This document shows, one piece after another, positions 35,035-43,640 of a stretch of 64,000 nucleotides of DNA; the stretch's first letter is position 1; each line of letters opens with the position of its first letter. The stretch lies in NCBI GenBank assembly GCA_900554275.1, contig USGS01000001.1, forward strand, positions 58,681 through 122,680, written 5' to 3'. The stretch is from an uncultured Eubacteriales bacterium. Its GTDB lineage: Bacteria > Bacillota > Clostridia > Oscillospirales > Oscillospiraceae. The notes below the pieces were generated by a model. The model did no database searches. It was not told the DNA's origin and saw only the letters and a list, made by a program, of their open reading frames with translations. The position numbers were made by a program, and so were the translations under genes.

Positions 35035-36159
35035 ATGGCTTTCGGATTGGAAACAGGGCCGGAAAATGTGGTCAACATCAAGGTCGTAGGCGTCGGCGGC
35101 GGCGGCAACAACGTGGTCAACCGCATGGTACGCAGCGGCGCCCAGGGTGTGGACTTTGTGGCGGTAAATACGGACAAGCAGGCGCTGAACGCTTCCAGCG
35201 CTAACTATAAGATCCAGATCGGCGAAAAGCTCACCGGCGGCAAGGGCGCCGGCTCTAACCCCGACGTGGGCCGCAAGGCCGCCGAGGAGAGCCGCAATCA
35301 GATGGCCAAGGCGCTGGAGAGCACCGACATGGTGTTCATCACCGCCGGCATGGGCGGCGGCACGGGCACCGGCGCCGCCCCGGTGGTGGCGGAGATCGCC
35401 CGTGAGTCCGGTGTCCTCACCGTGGGCGTGGTCACCAAGCCCTTCGGCTTCGAGGGCCGCCGCCGCATGACCCAGGCGGAGCAGGGCATCGAGGAGCTGC
35501 GCCAGAAGGTGGACTCCCTGGTCATCATTCCCAATGAGCGGCTGAAATACGCCACCGATCAGAAGATCACCTTCGCCAACGCCTTCGAGATCGCCGATGA
35601 CGTGCTGCGCCAGGCGGTGCAGTCCATCTCCGACCTGATCCGCGACACCGGCTTCATCAACCTGGACTTTGCCGACGTCACCGCCATCATGAAGGACGCG
35701 GGCCTGGCCCACATGGGCGTGGGCCGCGCCGCCGGCAAGGGCAAGGCCGAGGAGGCCGCCCGCATGGCCATCTCCTCCCCCCTGCTGGAGACGTCCATCA
35801 ACGGCGCCAAGGGCGTGCTGATCAACGTCACCGGCTCGATGGACATCGGCCTGGAGGAGGTGGAGCAGGCCGCCACGCTGGTGCAGCAGGCCGTCCATCC
35901 CGACGCGCTGACCATCTTCGGCGCGACCTTCGACGACACGCTGGACGACGAGATCCGCGTCACCGTCATCGCCACCGGCTTCGACGAGGAGCAGCAGGCC
36001 GCCAACGCCGCCGCTGTCACCAAGCCCGCCGCCGAGACGTCTAACGGCAGCGCCGCCGCGCCCCAGCCTTTGGACGAGGCCAAGGGCGAGCAGGGCCAGG
36101 ACGACATGGACAAGTCCTTCGACGAGATCCTCCGCATCTTCAATAAGGACAAGTTCTGA
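35035..36159 (+). CDS. ftsZ: Cell division GTPase FtsZ
   Basis: 374 residues from the ATG at 35035 (AGGAGGAG site). [15 protein letters not shown] starts the GTPase domain. [22 protein letters not shown] (around 105) is the tubulin signature, and [11 protein letters not shown] supplies the T7 catalytic loop region. A variable Q/A/P-rich linker begins near 325 and a short C-terminal peptide ([15 protein letters not shown]) would bind partners such as SepF. No ftsA is next to it. Confidence 0.98.
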   Translation: MAFGLETGPENVVNIKVVGVGGGGNNVVNRMVRSGAQGVDFVAVNTDKQALNASSANYKIQIGEKLTGGKGAGSNPDVGRKAAEESRNQMAKALESTDMVFITAGMGGGTGTGAAPVVAEIARESGVLTVGVVTKPFGFEGRRRMTQAEQGIEELRQKVDSLVIIPNERLKYATDQKITFANAFEIADDVLRQAVQSISDLIRDTGFINLDFADVTAIMKDAGLAHMGVGRAAGKGKAEEAARMAISSPLLETSINGAKGVLINVTGSMDIGLEEVEQAATLVQQAVHPDALTIFGATFDDTLDDEIRVTVIATGFDEEQQAANAAAVTKPAAETSNGSAAAPQPLDEAKGEQGQDDMDKSFDEILRIFNKDKF

Positions 36160-36176
36160 TTCCCTACATATAGACG

Positions 36177-36204
36177 CATCCCGCAGGCTCACGCCTGCGG
36201 GATG
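36177..36204. terminator. Terminator after ftsZ
   Basis: A 12-bp perfect stem (36177-36188 with 36193-36204) with loop TCAC, followed on the plus strand by TTCTTTTT. It also lies just after the stop of the convergent ECF gene and may serve both. Confidence 0.92.
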
Positions 36205-36210
36205 TTCTTT

Positions 36211-38853
36211 TTACTCCACCAGCCCGTATTTCACCTTGATGCGGTCCAGCTTCTCCAGCATAGGCTCGGCCAGCACCAGCAGGAACAGCACCGTAGCGGC
36301 GGCATGGACGCAGTCCATGGGGAAACCGGTGATGTAGTACGTCACCAGCACCTTCCACCGCACCTCCTGGCTGTACATCAGCGCCGAGGCCGGGTTCATG
36401 ATGCCGCCGTAGATCACCACAGCGGCGATGGCACCGTACACGCATAGCGCGCCGCGGCTGCGGCGCAGCCATCCCTTGCGGAACAGCACCCCCGCCAAAA
36501 AGCCGATAATGCCCATGCTGAACATCTGGAACGGCGTCCACGGCCCTTGGGAGAACAGGAAATTGCTGGCCAGCATGGTCATCGCCCCCACCAAAAAGCC
36601 TGTCTCGCCGCCGAAGGCCACCCCGGCGATGATGGTCAGCGCCATCACCGGCTTGAACTGGGGCAACATGAAGAACGCCGCCCGGCCCGCCACGCCCAGG
36701 GCGCACAGCACCGCGATGACCACCAGTTCCCGGGCCTGGGGTCTGCGCCCCTCAAACACCATGAAGAACGGCAGCATACACTCCAGCATCACCAGCACCG
36801 ACAGCAGATAGTAGTTCTGCGTGCCGCCGTAGTAGCAGCCGATGAACAGCGTGGCCGGAATACACAGCAGGATCAGCACCGTGGCGGTCAGCGTCCGCTT
36901 GGACAGCCTCCGCTTCTCCACCGGCGTCTGCACCAGCGCGGGCGGCGGGGAACGGCGGCCTATGGCGGCCACCACCACCAGCAGCGCCACGATGAACAGC
37001 CCGTACATCCGCAGCGCGTCCCACCCGGCCTCCGACACCGTGCCGCCGCCCACCAGGGCCGTCAGATCGGTGCGCTCCGCCGCGTTCCAGAAAATGAACA
37101 GCGCCACGGCGCTGGCCACGGCGGCGATGCACCTGCGCCACCAGGGCAGCTTGGCCGGCTTCCACGTGGCCGCCTCCTCCGCCACCGGCGGCAGCGGCTG
37201 ATACGCCCGGTCAACGGCCGGCTCAGGCGGCACATCGCCGCCGATAACGGCCATCACGTCCTCCGGCGTCACCGCGCCGGGGCACAGCTCCCGGGCCATG
37301 CGGTCGGCGGAGGTGGTATAGAAGCTGTTGCCGGAGAAAAACGCCCGGGGCGCGCCCTCCGTCACGATACTTCCGTCGAAAAACAGCGCGCAGCGGTGGG
37401 CATAGCGGGCGCAGAACTCCACATCGTGGCTGACCATAAGGATGGTCACGCCCCCCGCCGTCAGCGCCCGCAGGATGGACGCCAGCTCCTGCTTGAACTC
37501 CGCGTCCAGCCCCTTGGTGGGCTCGTCCAGCAGCAGTATCTCCGGGTCCAGCAGCAGCACCTTGCACAGCGCCGCCCGCTGCTGTTCTCCGCCGGACAGG
37601 TCATAGGGATGCCGGTCCAGCAGCTCCGTCAGCCGGCACAGCGACACCGCCTGGGCGACGCGGCGCTCCTTCAGCTCCGGGTCTATCCTCTGCCCGTCGA
37701 ACACCTCGTACAGGTCATCCCGGACGGTCTTTTTCACAAACAGCGCCTGTGGGTTCTGGGGCAGCGCCCCGATGCGGCCCGTCCGCTTCACCTCGCCCCG
37801 CTGGGGCGTCAGCGCCCCGGACAGAAGGTGCAGGCTGGTGGTCTTGCCCGCGCCGTTGCCGCCCAGCAGCGCCATGAACTCGCCCCGACACACGGTAATG
37901 TCCAAGCCCTTTACCACGTCCGGCAGCCCCGGCTCATAGCGGAAGAACAGCCCCCGCCCCTCCAGCACCGGCTCGCCCCGGGCGGGGCGCGCCTCCTCCG
38001 GCAGCGGCCGCAGCGTGTGGTCATTGCTCCAGAGGCGCAAAAAGTCCCGACCCTCCCGCACGGTGACAGGGCAGGGCGCGTCGCTGCGGACGCTGGCCCA
38101 CACCCGCATGGCGGCGGGCATGGCCAAAAACATCCCGTGGCCACGGTCACGGAGCTGCCGCCCCACCTCCGACGGCGTGCCGGTACACAGCAGCCTGCCG
38201 CCGTCCAGCACCGCCGCGTCCGTGGCCAAGGGCAGCGCCTCCTCCAGCCGGTGCTCCGTCAGGATCACCGTCGTACCCAGCTCCCGATTGATGCGGCCCA
38301 GCGTCTGCAGGAATTCCGACGCCGCGATGGGGTCAAGCTGGCTGGTGGGCTCGTCCAGGATCAGCACCTTGGGCTGCAAAACCATGACCGACGCCAGACT
38401 CAGCAGCTGCCTCTGTCCACCGGACAGCTGATCCACGTCCTTGTAAAACCAGTCCTGAATACCAAAAAACGACGCCATCTCTGCCACCCTGCGGCGGATG
38501 GACGGCGTGTCAAAGCCCAGACTCTCCATGCCGAAGGCCAGCTCGTGCCACACCTTGTCCGTCACCACCTGGTGCTCCGGCGACTGCAATACAAACCCGA
38601 TCTCCGACGATTGCCGCCGGTTGGGCACATCCTGCAGCGGCACACCCTCAAAGAAGATACCACCCTCCGCCGCGCCGTGGGGCGTCAGCACCGACTTGCA
38701 CTGGCGCAGCAGCGTGGACTTGCCGCAGCCCGACGGGCCGCACAGCACCCAAAACTGCCCCGGGCGCACGGTCAGCGATACGTCGTCCAGCGCCCTGCGG
38801 CGCTGCTGGGGATAGGTGAAGCTGAAATGCTCCAGCCGAAACACCTCGTTCAT
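36211..38853 (-). CDS. ECF transporter: two ATPase domains fused to a membrane S-component-like domain
   Basis: 880 residues. ABC domain 1 (about 1-250) has Walker A GPSGCGKST (39-47), signature LSGGQRQ and Walker B VLILDEPTSQLD. ABC domain 2 (about 300-520) has Walker A GGNGAGKTT (about 328), signature LSGGEQQ and ILLLDEPTKGLD. From about 565 there are roughly 8 membrane helices, of which the last 180 residues (EGRRPQARELVVIAVLCALGVAGRAAF ... FGGETGFLVGAMTMLASNF) look like an ECF S component. ECF systems import vitamins or metal ions; usually EcfA, EcfA' and S are separate. The next gene, overlapping by 4 bases, is EcfT, so the two chains make a complete dedicated importer. The substrate is not evident. 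Cobalamin or a precursor is only a guess from the B12-related genes in this window. Confidence 0.9.
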   Translation of the reverse strand: MNEVFRLEHFSFTYPQQRRRALDDVSLTVRPGQFWVLCGPSGCGKSTLLRQCKSVLTPHGAAEGGIFFEGVPLQDVPNRRQSSEIGFVLQSPEHQVVTDKVWHELAFGMESLGFDTPSIRRRVAEMASFFGIQDWFYKDVDQLSGGQRQLLSLASVMVLQPKVLILDEPTSQLDPIAASEFLQTLGRINRELGTTVILTEHRLEEALPLATDAAVLDGGRLLCTGTPSEVGRQLRDRGHGMFLAMPAAMRVWASVRSDAPCPVTVREGRDFLRLWSNDHTLRPLPEEARPARGEPVLEGRGLFFRYEPGLPDVVKGLDITVCRGEFMALLGGNGAGKTTSLHLLSGALTPQRGEVKRTGRIGALPQNPQALFVKKTVRDDLYEVFDGQRIDPELKERRVAQAVSLCRLTELLDRHPYDLSGGEQQRAALCKVLLLDPEILLLDEPTKGLDAEFKQELASILRALTAGGVTILMVSHDVEFCARYAHRCALFFDGSIVTEGAPRAFFSGNSFYTTSADRMARELCPGAVTPEDVMAVIGGDVPPEPAVDRAYQPLPPVAEEAATWKPAKLPWWRRCIAAVASAVALFIFWNAAERTDLTALVGGGTVSEAGWDALRMYGLFIVALLVVVAAIGRRSPPPALVQTPVEKRRLSKRTLTATVLILLCIPATLFIGCYYGGTQNYYLLSVLVMLECMLPFFMVFEGRRPQARELVVIAVLCALGVAGRAAFFMLPQFKPVMALTIIAGVAFGGETGFLVGAMTMLASNFLFSQGPWTPFQMFSMGIIGFLAGVLFRKGWLRRSRGALCVYGAIAAVVIYGGIMNPASALMYSQEVRWKVLVTYYITGFPMDCVHAAATVLFLLVLAEPMLEKLDRIKVKYGLVE

Positions 38854-39749
38854 ACGGTGCGCCCTCCTTTCTCAAGACTGCGGAAGCGGTGGCCGGACAC
38901 CAGTGAAAGCCCCACCGGTGTCAGACACAGCAGCAGATATACGGCAAAAAAGCTGACGGTGATGGCCTGGGGCTGCGCCCCCATCAGCATGGGATAGTAG
39001 CGGAACTTCATGCCGCGGGCCAGCGTCCCGGCCAGCAGATATACGCCGCAGAACAGCAGCCACAGCAGCAGCCCCCGGTCTCGGTCGTCAAAGCGGTAGA
39101 TGGAAAAGGCGGTGCGCCCCGGCTCGCCGTAGCCCCGGCTGCGCATACTGTCCGCCGTGTCGATGGCGCTCTCCAGACTCCACGTCACCATGATGGAAAA
39201 CACCTTCAGCGCGTTTCTCGTCCGCTGGCGCAGGGAGCCGTTGGCGGTGTCGCGCCCCATATAGCGCTGGGCCTGCGCCACCGCCTGAAACTGCCGCTTG
39301 AACCGGGGCACGAACCGCAGCGTCATGCTCAGCACCAGCGACAGCGCCGGGATCATCCTCCCGAACAGATAGATGAACTTGTCCGAGGTCATCACCGCGC
39401 TGAGGCAGGAGAACCACAGCGCCACCGCCGCCAGCATACAGGCTGCCGCCAGGCCGTACAGGATGCTCTCCAGCGTCAACGGATTGCCGGAGGGCAGATA
39501 GGCCAGCAGCGTCACGCCCTGGTGTACGAAGGCCGGGTTCACCAGCGCCGCCATGACCATCATGGGGATGATCCACCGCAGATAGCCCCGCAGCGCCCTG
39601 CCGCCCCGCAGCCGGGCCGTGTACCACATCGCCCCGACCAGGGAGAACACCAGGCACACCGGGTGCATCAGACACATGGAAAAGGTGATGACCATGGCGA
39701 AATAGAGGAAATTCACCGCCGGATGGCAGTCATAAAACGGATCGCCCAC
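38850..39749 (-). CDS. ecfT: ECF transporter transmembrane (T) component
   Basis: 299 residues from the GTG at 39749, which follows GGAAGGAGG; an upstream ATG lacks a site. About six membrane helices. The EcfT coupling motifs are visible: S-M-R-S-R-G-Y (DSMRSRGYGEPGR; the A-R-G type motif) and FVPRFKRQFQAVAQAQRYMGRD. It couples ATP hydrolysis to the S domain in the fused partner, with which it overlaps by 4 bases. Confidence 0.92.
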   Translation of the reverse strand: MGDPFYDCHPAVNFLYFAMVITFSMCLMHPVCLVFSLVGAMWYTARLRGGRALRGYLRWIIPMMVMAALVNPAFVHQGVTLLAYLPSGNPLTLESILYGLAAACMLAAVALWFSCLSAVMTSDKFIYLFGRMIPALSLVLSMTLRFVPRFKRQFQAVAQAQRYMGRDTANGSLRQRTRNALKVFSIMVTWSLESAIDTADSMRSRGYGEPGRTAFSIYRFDDRDRGLLLWLLFCGVYLLAGTLARGMKFRYYPMLMGAQPQAITVSFFAVYLLLCLTPVGLSLVSGHRFRSLEKGGRTV

Positions 39750-39798
39750 AGCCCGCACCTCCTTCCAAAGCAAATTTGCGCACACGCATACAGGTTAG

Positions 39799-39827
39799 AT
39801 TATATCCGCCCGTCCACAGCCTGTCAA
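39799..39827 (-). promoter_or_regulatory. Consensus promoter of the ECF operon
   Basis: Minus-strand TTGACA (39827-39822), 17-base spacer, TATAAT (39804-39799): a perfect sigma-A promoter about 50 bases before the GTG. No riboswitch fits in this short leader. Confidence 0.88.
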
Positions 39828-39971
39828 TCCCGGTCGCCGTCAGGAAGATTTTGCGCCAAAAGGGTAGTGTTTTGCAGAACGTGTTATGTTGTCAAGAAGA
39901 AGGATTGCAAATATGAAAAAATTTCATAAAGATTTCTTTATACGGTGACGGAATTTGTGGAAATGCGACGG
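39828..39971. other. Gap between divergent promoters
   Basis: An AT-richer stretch with A and T runs between the leftward ECF promoter and the rightward promoter of the 51-residue gene. I see no reading frame with a ribosome site and no clear hairpin. Confidence 0.5.
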
Positions 39972-40000
39972 TTGACTTTCGGGGTTTAAAGTTCTACAAT
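39972..40000 (+). promoter_or_regulatory. Promoter of the 51-residue gene
   Basis: TTGACT (39972-39977), 17-base spacer, TACAAT (39995-40000), the same hexamers as the ftsZ promoter. The 5' UTR is about 40 bases. Confidence 0.8.
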
Positions 40001-40049
40001 CACACCATCAAAAAACACAGCCGACCCGGTCGGCGGAAGGGAGACTCAC

Positions 40050-40205
40050 ATGGCACGCCACATGATGCAGCGCGATATGCTTCACAACGACATGGCAGAG
40101 AACCATGCCGCAGTCTCCTATTACGCCGGCAGCTCCAGCTTCTGGGGCTTTTATTGGTATGCCTATTTTACCAAGCGATACCGTAAACCGGCTGATAAGC
40201 GTTGA
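40050..40205 (+). CDS. 51-residue orphan protein, His/Met- and aromatic-rich
   Basis: Start ATG at 40050 behind GGAAGGGAG, stop TGA at 40203. Residues 1-20 are rich in Met and His (MARHMMQRDMLHND). Residues 24-44 are strikingly aromatic (YYAGSSSFWGFYWYAYF) and the end is basic (KRYRKPADKR). It has its own near-consensus promoter and an intrinsic terminator, so it is a one-gene transcript and probably real despite its size. The aromatic block could sit at a membrane surface. I recognise no family. A peptide toxin, metal-binding peptide or membrane-associated regulator are all possible. Confidence 0.75.
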   Translation: MARHMMQRDMLHNDMAENHAAVSYYAGSSSFWGFYWYAYFTKRYRKPADKR

Positions 40206-40234
40206 ACCCGTCATACCCGTTTTGAAACGTGTGT

Positions 40235-40272
40235 AAAGCGGCTTCGCCTTTCAGGCGGAGCCGCTTTCCTTT
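40235..40272 (+). terminator. Terminator of the 51-residue gene
   Basis: A 15-bp stem with one GU pair (40235-40249 with 40253-40267), loop TTC, then CCTTTATTT. It isolates the small gene from the transporter downstream. Confidence 0.88.
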
Positions 40273-40326
40273 ATTTGTCCCTATCCACACCTAACGTAAA
40301 CGTAAAAGATTGAGAGGAGAAAAAAC

Positions 40327-41508
40327 ATGACTGCAATCCTGTCTGCGGCTGTCATCTTCGTGGTGTTCGCCGTCGGAGATATGATCTCCGCCAAAACAAA
40401 AGCCATCGTATCCATGCTGTTGATCGCATCTGTCGTATTCCTGGCCGGGTTCTGGACCGGCGTTTTCCCCACCACCCTGTTTGCCGACTCCACGCTGCTG
40501 AGCATGGCCGGCCTGCTGGTGACCATGCTGCTGGTGCATCTGGGCACGACCATCCGTCTCCGTGACTTCGGCGCACAGTGGCGCACCGTCATCATCGCGG
40601 CCGTGGCCTGCATCGCCATCTCCGCCGCCGTGTTCTTTGTCGGTCAGCTGCTCATCGACCGCGGCTTCGCTCTGGTGGGTGCGCCCATCCTGTCCGGCGG
40701 CGTGGTCGCTACCCTGACCATGCAGGACATGGCCCAAAAGGCCAATCTGCCGGAGCTGGCGGTGTTCGCCACGCTGGTCATGTGCGCCCAGGGCTTCGTG
40801 GGCTACCCCGTGGCCTCCCTGTGCCTCAAGAGCGAGGCCAAGCGCATCAAGGGCAGAATCGACGCCGGTGCGCTGAAGGTGGATGCCTCCGCCGGGGCTG
40901 CCCAGGCTGCCGCCGCGGGCCGCAAGAAGCTGATCCCCGCCCTGCCCGACAAGTACAACACCCCCAACGCCATCCTGGCTAAGGTCATCCTGGTGGCCCT
41001 GCTGTCCGTGTGGGTGTCCAGTCTGTTCCACGACGCGGTGAACAAGCTGGTGTGGTGCCTGATCTTCGGCGTGCTGTGCAAGGAGATCGGCTTCCTGGAT
41101 GAGGATGCCCTGGGCAAGGCTCACGCCACCGGTATCGTGATGCCCATCATCACCCTGTCCATCTTCACCAATCTGGCCTCCGCCACCCCTGAGATGGTCA
41201 GCGGCATGGTCAAGCCCCTGCTGGTCTGCGTCGTTATCGGCACGATCGCCTTCGCTGTGGTGTCCATCCTGGTGGGCAAGATCTTCGGCTACAGCTGGCA
41301 GATGTCCGTGGCCATCGGCAGCTCCTGCCTGTTCGGCTTCCCCGGAACGGTCATCATCTCCAACGAGGTATCCGAGTCCACCGGTACGACGGCCGAGGAG
41401 AAGGCCGCCATCAACGCCGAGATCATGCCCAAGATGCTGGTGGCTGGCATGGTCACCGTGTCCGTCACCTCCGTGCTGGTGGCCGGCGTTATGAGCAACT
41501 GGCTGTAA
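40327..41508 (+). CDS. Multi-pass membrane protein, putative transporter
   Basis: 393 residues with about 10-11 predicted membrane helices and one polar loop (about 170-205, KRIKGRIDAGALKVDAS). The two halves have glycine-rich broken helices, GAPILSGGVVATLTMQD and GSSCLFGFPGTVIISNE, which recall carriers of the glutamate (ESS) or 2-hydroxycarboxylate type, but I cannot place it in a named family. It is followed after 32 bases by an M20 amidohydrolase, so it may import or export an N-acyl amino acid or peptide that the enzyme processes. The GAGGAG site fits the ATG. Confidence 0.8.
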   Translation: MTAILSAAVIFVVFAVGDMISAKTKAIVSMLLIASVVFLAGFWTGVFPTTLFADSTLLSMAGLLVTMLLVHLGTTIRLRDFGAQWRTVIIAAVACIAISAAVFFVGQLLIDRGFALVGAPILSGGVVATLTMQDMAQKANLPELAVFATLVMCAQGFVGYPVASLCLKSEAKRIKGRIDAGALKVDASAGAAQAAAAGRKKLIPALPDKYNTPNAILAKVILVALLSVWVSSLFHDAVNKLVWCLIFGVLCKEIGFLDEDALGKAHATGIVMPIITLSIFTNLASATPEMVSGMVKPLLVCVVIGTIAFAVVSILVGKIFGYSWQMSVAIGSSCLFGFPGTVIISNEVSESTGTTAEEKAAINAEIMPKMLVAGMVTVSVTSVLVAGVMSNWL

Positions 41509-41540
41509 GGCTTGCGCTTTTTTGAAAGGAGTTCCTTCAA

Positions 41541-42725
41541 ATGTCTGATATTCGTAGTTACGTCGATACTATTTTCGATGAGCTGGTGGCCATCCGCCGC
41601 GACATCCACGCACACCCGGAGGTAGGTATGCAGGAGGTGCGCACCAGCGCGCTCATCCGCCGCGAGCTGGAGAAGATGGGCGTGGACGAGATCCAACAGC
41701 CCCTGCCCACCGCTGTGGTGGGACTGATCCACGGTGCGAAAGGCCCGGGCAAGTGTGTGGCGCTCCGCGCCGACATCGACGCCCTGCCGGTCCACGAGGA
41801 GACGGGCCTGCCCTTTGCCAGCGAGACCGAGGGCGTGATGCACGCCTGCGGCCACGACCTCCACACCACCATGCTGCTGGGCGCTGCCCGGACGCTGTGC
41901 CACCTGCGCGACACGTTCGCCGGCACGGTCAAGCTCATTTTCGAGCCCAGCGAGGATCTGATGCCCGGCGGCGCCCGGGCACTGGTGGCCGCCGGGGTCA
42001 TGGAGAACCCCCATGTGGACGCCATCTTCGGTCAGCACGTCTGCCCCTCCGAGAACGACTCCGTGGGCCGGATGCAGCTGTATAAGGGTTACTTCACCAG
42101 CGCGGTGGACCTGTTCCACATCAGCGTTCACGGCAAGAGCGGCCACGGCGCTGCGCCCCACACCGCCCGGGACGCCATCGCCTGCGCCGGGTATCTGATC
42201 ACGGTGCTGCAGACCATCGTCTCCCGCCGCATCGACCCCATGGACACCGCCGTGCTGACGGTGGGCACCATGTCCGGCGGCGACGCGGTGAACATCACCG
42301 CCGGCGAGGCGCAGATGGTGGCGGTCCTCCGCTCCTTCAGCGACAGCGGCCGCGACACCGCTATCCAGGAGGTACAGCGCATCTGCAAGGGCATCGGCAT
42401 CGCCTTCGACTGCGACATCGAGGTGCGGCTGGAGGAGGGCTACGCCCTGCAGTACAACGATCCGGCCATGATCGACCTGGTGAACAAGGCCGTCACCGCT
42501 GCCGGCGGCAAGGCGGAGTTTATCGACAGGCCCTTCTCCGGCAGCGAGGACTTCAGCTTCTTCGGCAAGCTCACCGGTACGCCCTCAGCGTTCATGATGA
42601 TCGACGCCGGGCGGGGCGAGAACGCGGTGTCCCTGCACAACGGCAAGATCGTGTTTGACGAAAGCGTGATGAAGTCCGGGGTCACCGGCATGAGCGCCAT
42701 TGCGCTGGAGTATCTCAAGGGCTGA
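41541..42725 (+). CDS. M20-family metallo-amidohydrolase (N-acyl-amino-acid/hippurate hydrolase type)
   Basis: 394 residues, normal length. Motifs: RRDIHAHPEVGMQE near the start, ALRADIDALPVHEE, HACGHDLHTTMLLGAA (metal-binding His/Asp), FEPSEDLMPGGARAL in place of the usual QPAEE (the catalytic Glu pair), the dimerisation domain HGKSGHGAAPHTARDAI, and SGSEDFSFF near the end. The CGHDLH and QPxE-type segments mark the IAA-amino acid/hippurate hydrolase group. It is likely cytoplasmic. Shares the transcript of the preceding transporter and ends before a strong terminator. Confidence 0.92.
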   Translation: MSDIRSYVDTIFDELVAIRRDIHAHPEVGMQEVRTSALIRRELEKMGVDEIQQPLPTAVVGLIHGAKGPGKCVALRADIDALPVHEETGLPFASETEGVMHACGHDLHTTMLLGAARTLCHLRDTFAGTVKLIFEPSEDLMPGGARALVAAGVMENPHVDAIFGQHVCPSENDSVGRMQLYKGYFTSAVDLFHISVHGKSGHGAAPHTARDAIACAGYLITVLQTIVSRRIDPMDTAVLTVGTMSGGDAVNITAGEAQMVAVLRSFSDSGRDTAIQEVQRICKGIGIAFDCDIEVRLEEGYALQYNDPAMIDLVNKAVTAAGGKAEFIDRPFSGSEDFSFFGKLTGTPSAFMMIDAGRGENAVSLHNGKIVFDESVMKSGVTGMSAIALEYLKG

Positions 42726-42758
42726 GAAAACGTGTTTCCTCACAAATTGGCATATACG

Positions 42759-42790
42759 GGAAAACGCACCGCTCCGGCGGTGCGTTTTCC
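42759..42790 (+). terminator. Terminator after the M20 gene
   Basis: A 14-bp perfect stem (42759-42772 with 42777-42790), loop TCCG, followed by TTGTTG. Confidence 0.88.
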
Positions 42791-42810
42791 TTGTTGTGAA
42801 CCGAATGGAA

Positions 42811-42840
42811 TTGACAAAAACGGTGACAAAAGGCTATAAT
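42811..42840 (+). promoter_or_regulatory. Promoter of the LytTR/GHKL operon with direct repeats
   Basis: TTGACA (42811-42816), 18-base spacer, TATAAT (42835-42840). TGACAAAA occurs at 42812 and 42824, a 12-base spacing. LytTR proteins often bind direct repeats spaced about one turn, so autoregulation is plausible. Confidence 0.75.
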
Positions 42841-42875
42841 CATGTCAATGCGATATGCCATACAGGGGGCTTATT

Positions 42876-43640
42876 ATGGACATGGACAGAGCTTTACAGA
42901 TCGCGGTGTGCGACGACCGTCCGGAGGACATGGTCCTGCTGCACACCGGCGTGGACGCATGGCTGGCCAACACGCCGGGCCTGCGCGGCCGGGTGCAGGA
43001 GTTTGCGTCTCCGGCGGCGCTGTGTGAACGGCTGCGCCACGGCGCGAGCTACGATATTTACATTCTGGATATTCTGATGCCGGAGATGGACGGCATTTCT
43101 CTGGGCCGCATGATCCGCAGGGGGGACAGCGAAGTGCCGGTGATCTATGTGACGTCCTCCACGGAGTACGCCCTGGACGCCTTCGGCATCCACGCGGTGG
43201 GGTATATCCCCAAGCCGGTGAACCGGCAGGAGCTGGCCGCCGCACTGCAGACGGCCTATACGCTGCACATCACCCGCAGGCGGGAGGTCATCTCCGTGCG
43301 GGACGGCATCCAGATCGCCCCGGTGGCGCTGGAGGAGCTGCTGTATGTGGAGAACAGCGAAAGAAAGATGACCTATGTTCTCAGCGACGGCCGGCATATC
43401 ACCAACCGGCGGCGGGGCGGCTCGTTTGAGTCGGCGGTGGGCCCGGTGGCGGAGAGCGAGGAGTTTCTCCAGCCCCACAAGTCCTACTTTATCAACATGA
43501 AATACATACGGTCTCTCTACAGCGATCATATCGTTATGGACGACGGGAAGGACATTCCCATCGCCCGGGGCAAAGCCCCGGAGATACGGCGGCGGTATTT
43601 GGCTTTTCTGGAGGAAAAGGGAGGCGGCTATGGGTGGTGA
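42876..43640 (+). CDS. LytTR-family response regulator
   Basis: 254 residues from the ATG at 42876. The receiver domain (about 5-120) has the acidic pair CDD, the phospho-acceptor D in YILDILMPEMDGISLG, T/S in YVTSST and K in YIPKPV. The LytTR DNA-binding domain (about 140-245) contains LLYVENSERKMTYVLSDG and FLQPHKSYFINMKYI. It controls target promoters, typically for peptide signalling, transport or surface functions. The next gene, the sensor kinase, overlaps by 11 bases. Confidence 0.94.
   Translation: MDMDRALQIAVCDDRPEDMVLLHTGVDAWLANTPGLRGRVQEFASPAALCERLRHGASYDIYILDILMPEMDGISLGRMIRRGDSEVPVIYVTSSTEYALDAFGIHAVGYIPKPVNRQELAAALQTAYTLHITRRREVISVRDGIQIAPVALEELLYVENSERKMTYVLSDGRHITNRRRGGSFESAVGPVAESEEFLQPHKSYFINMKYIRSLYSDHIVMDDGKDIPIARGKAPEIRRRYLAFLEEKGGGYGW

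Noticed and set aside
36547..38997. 816-codon plus-strand frame opposite the ECF fusion
   Set aside because: Antisense shadow; Q/R/H-rich without domains.
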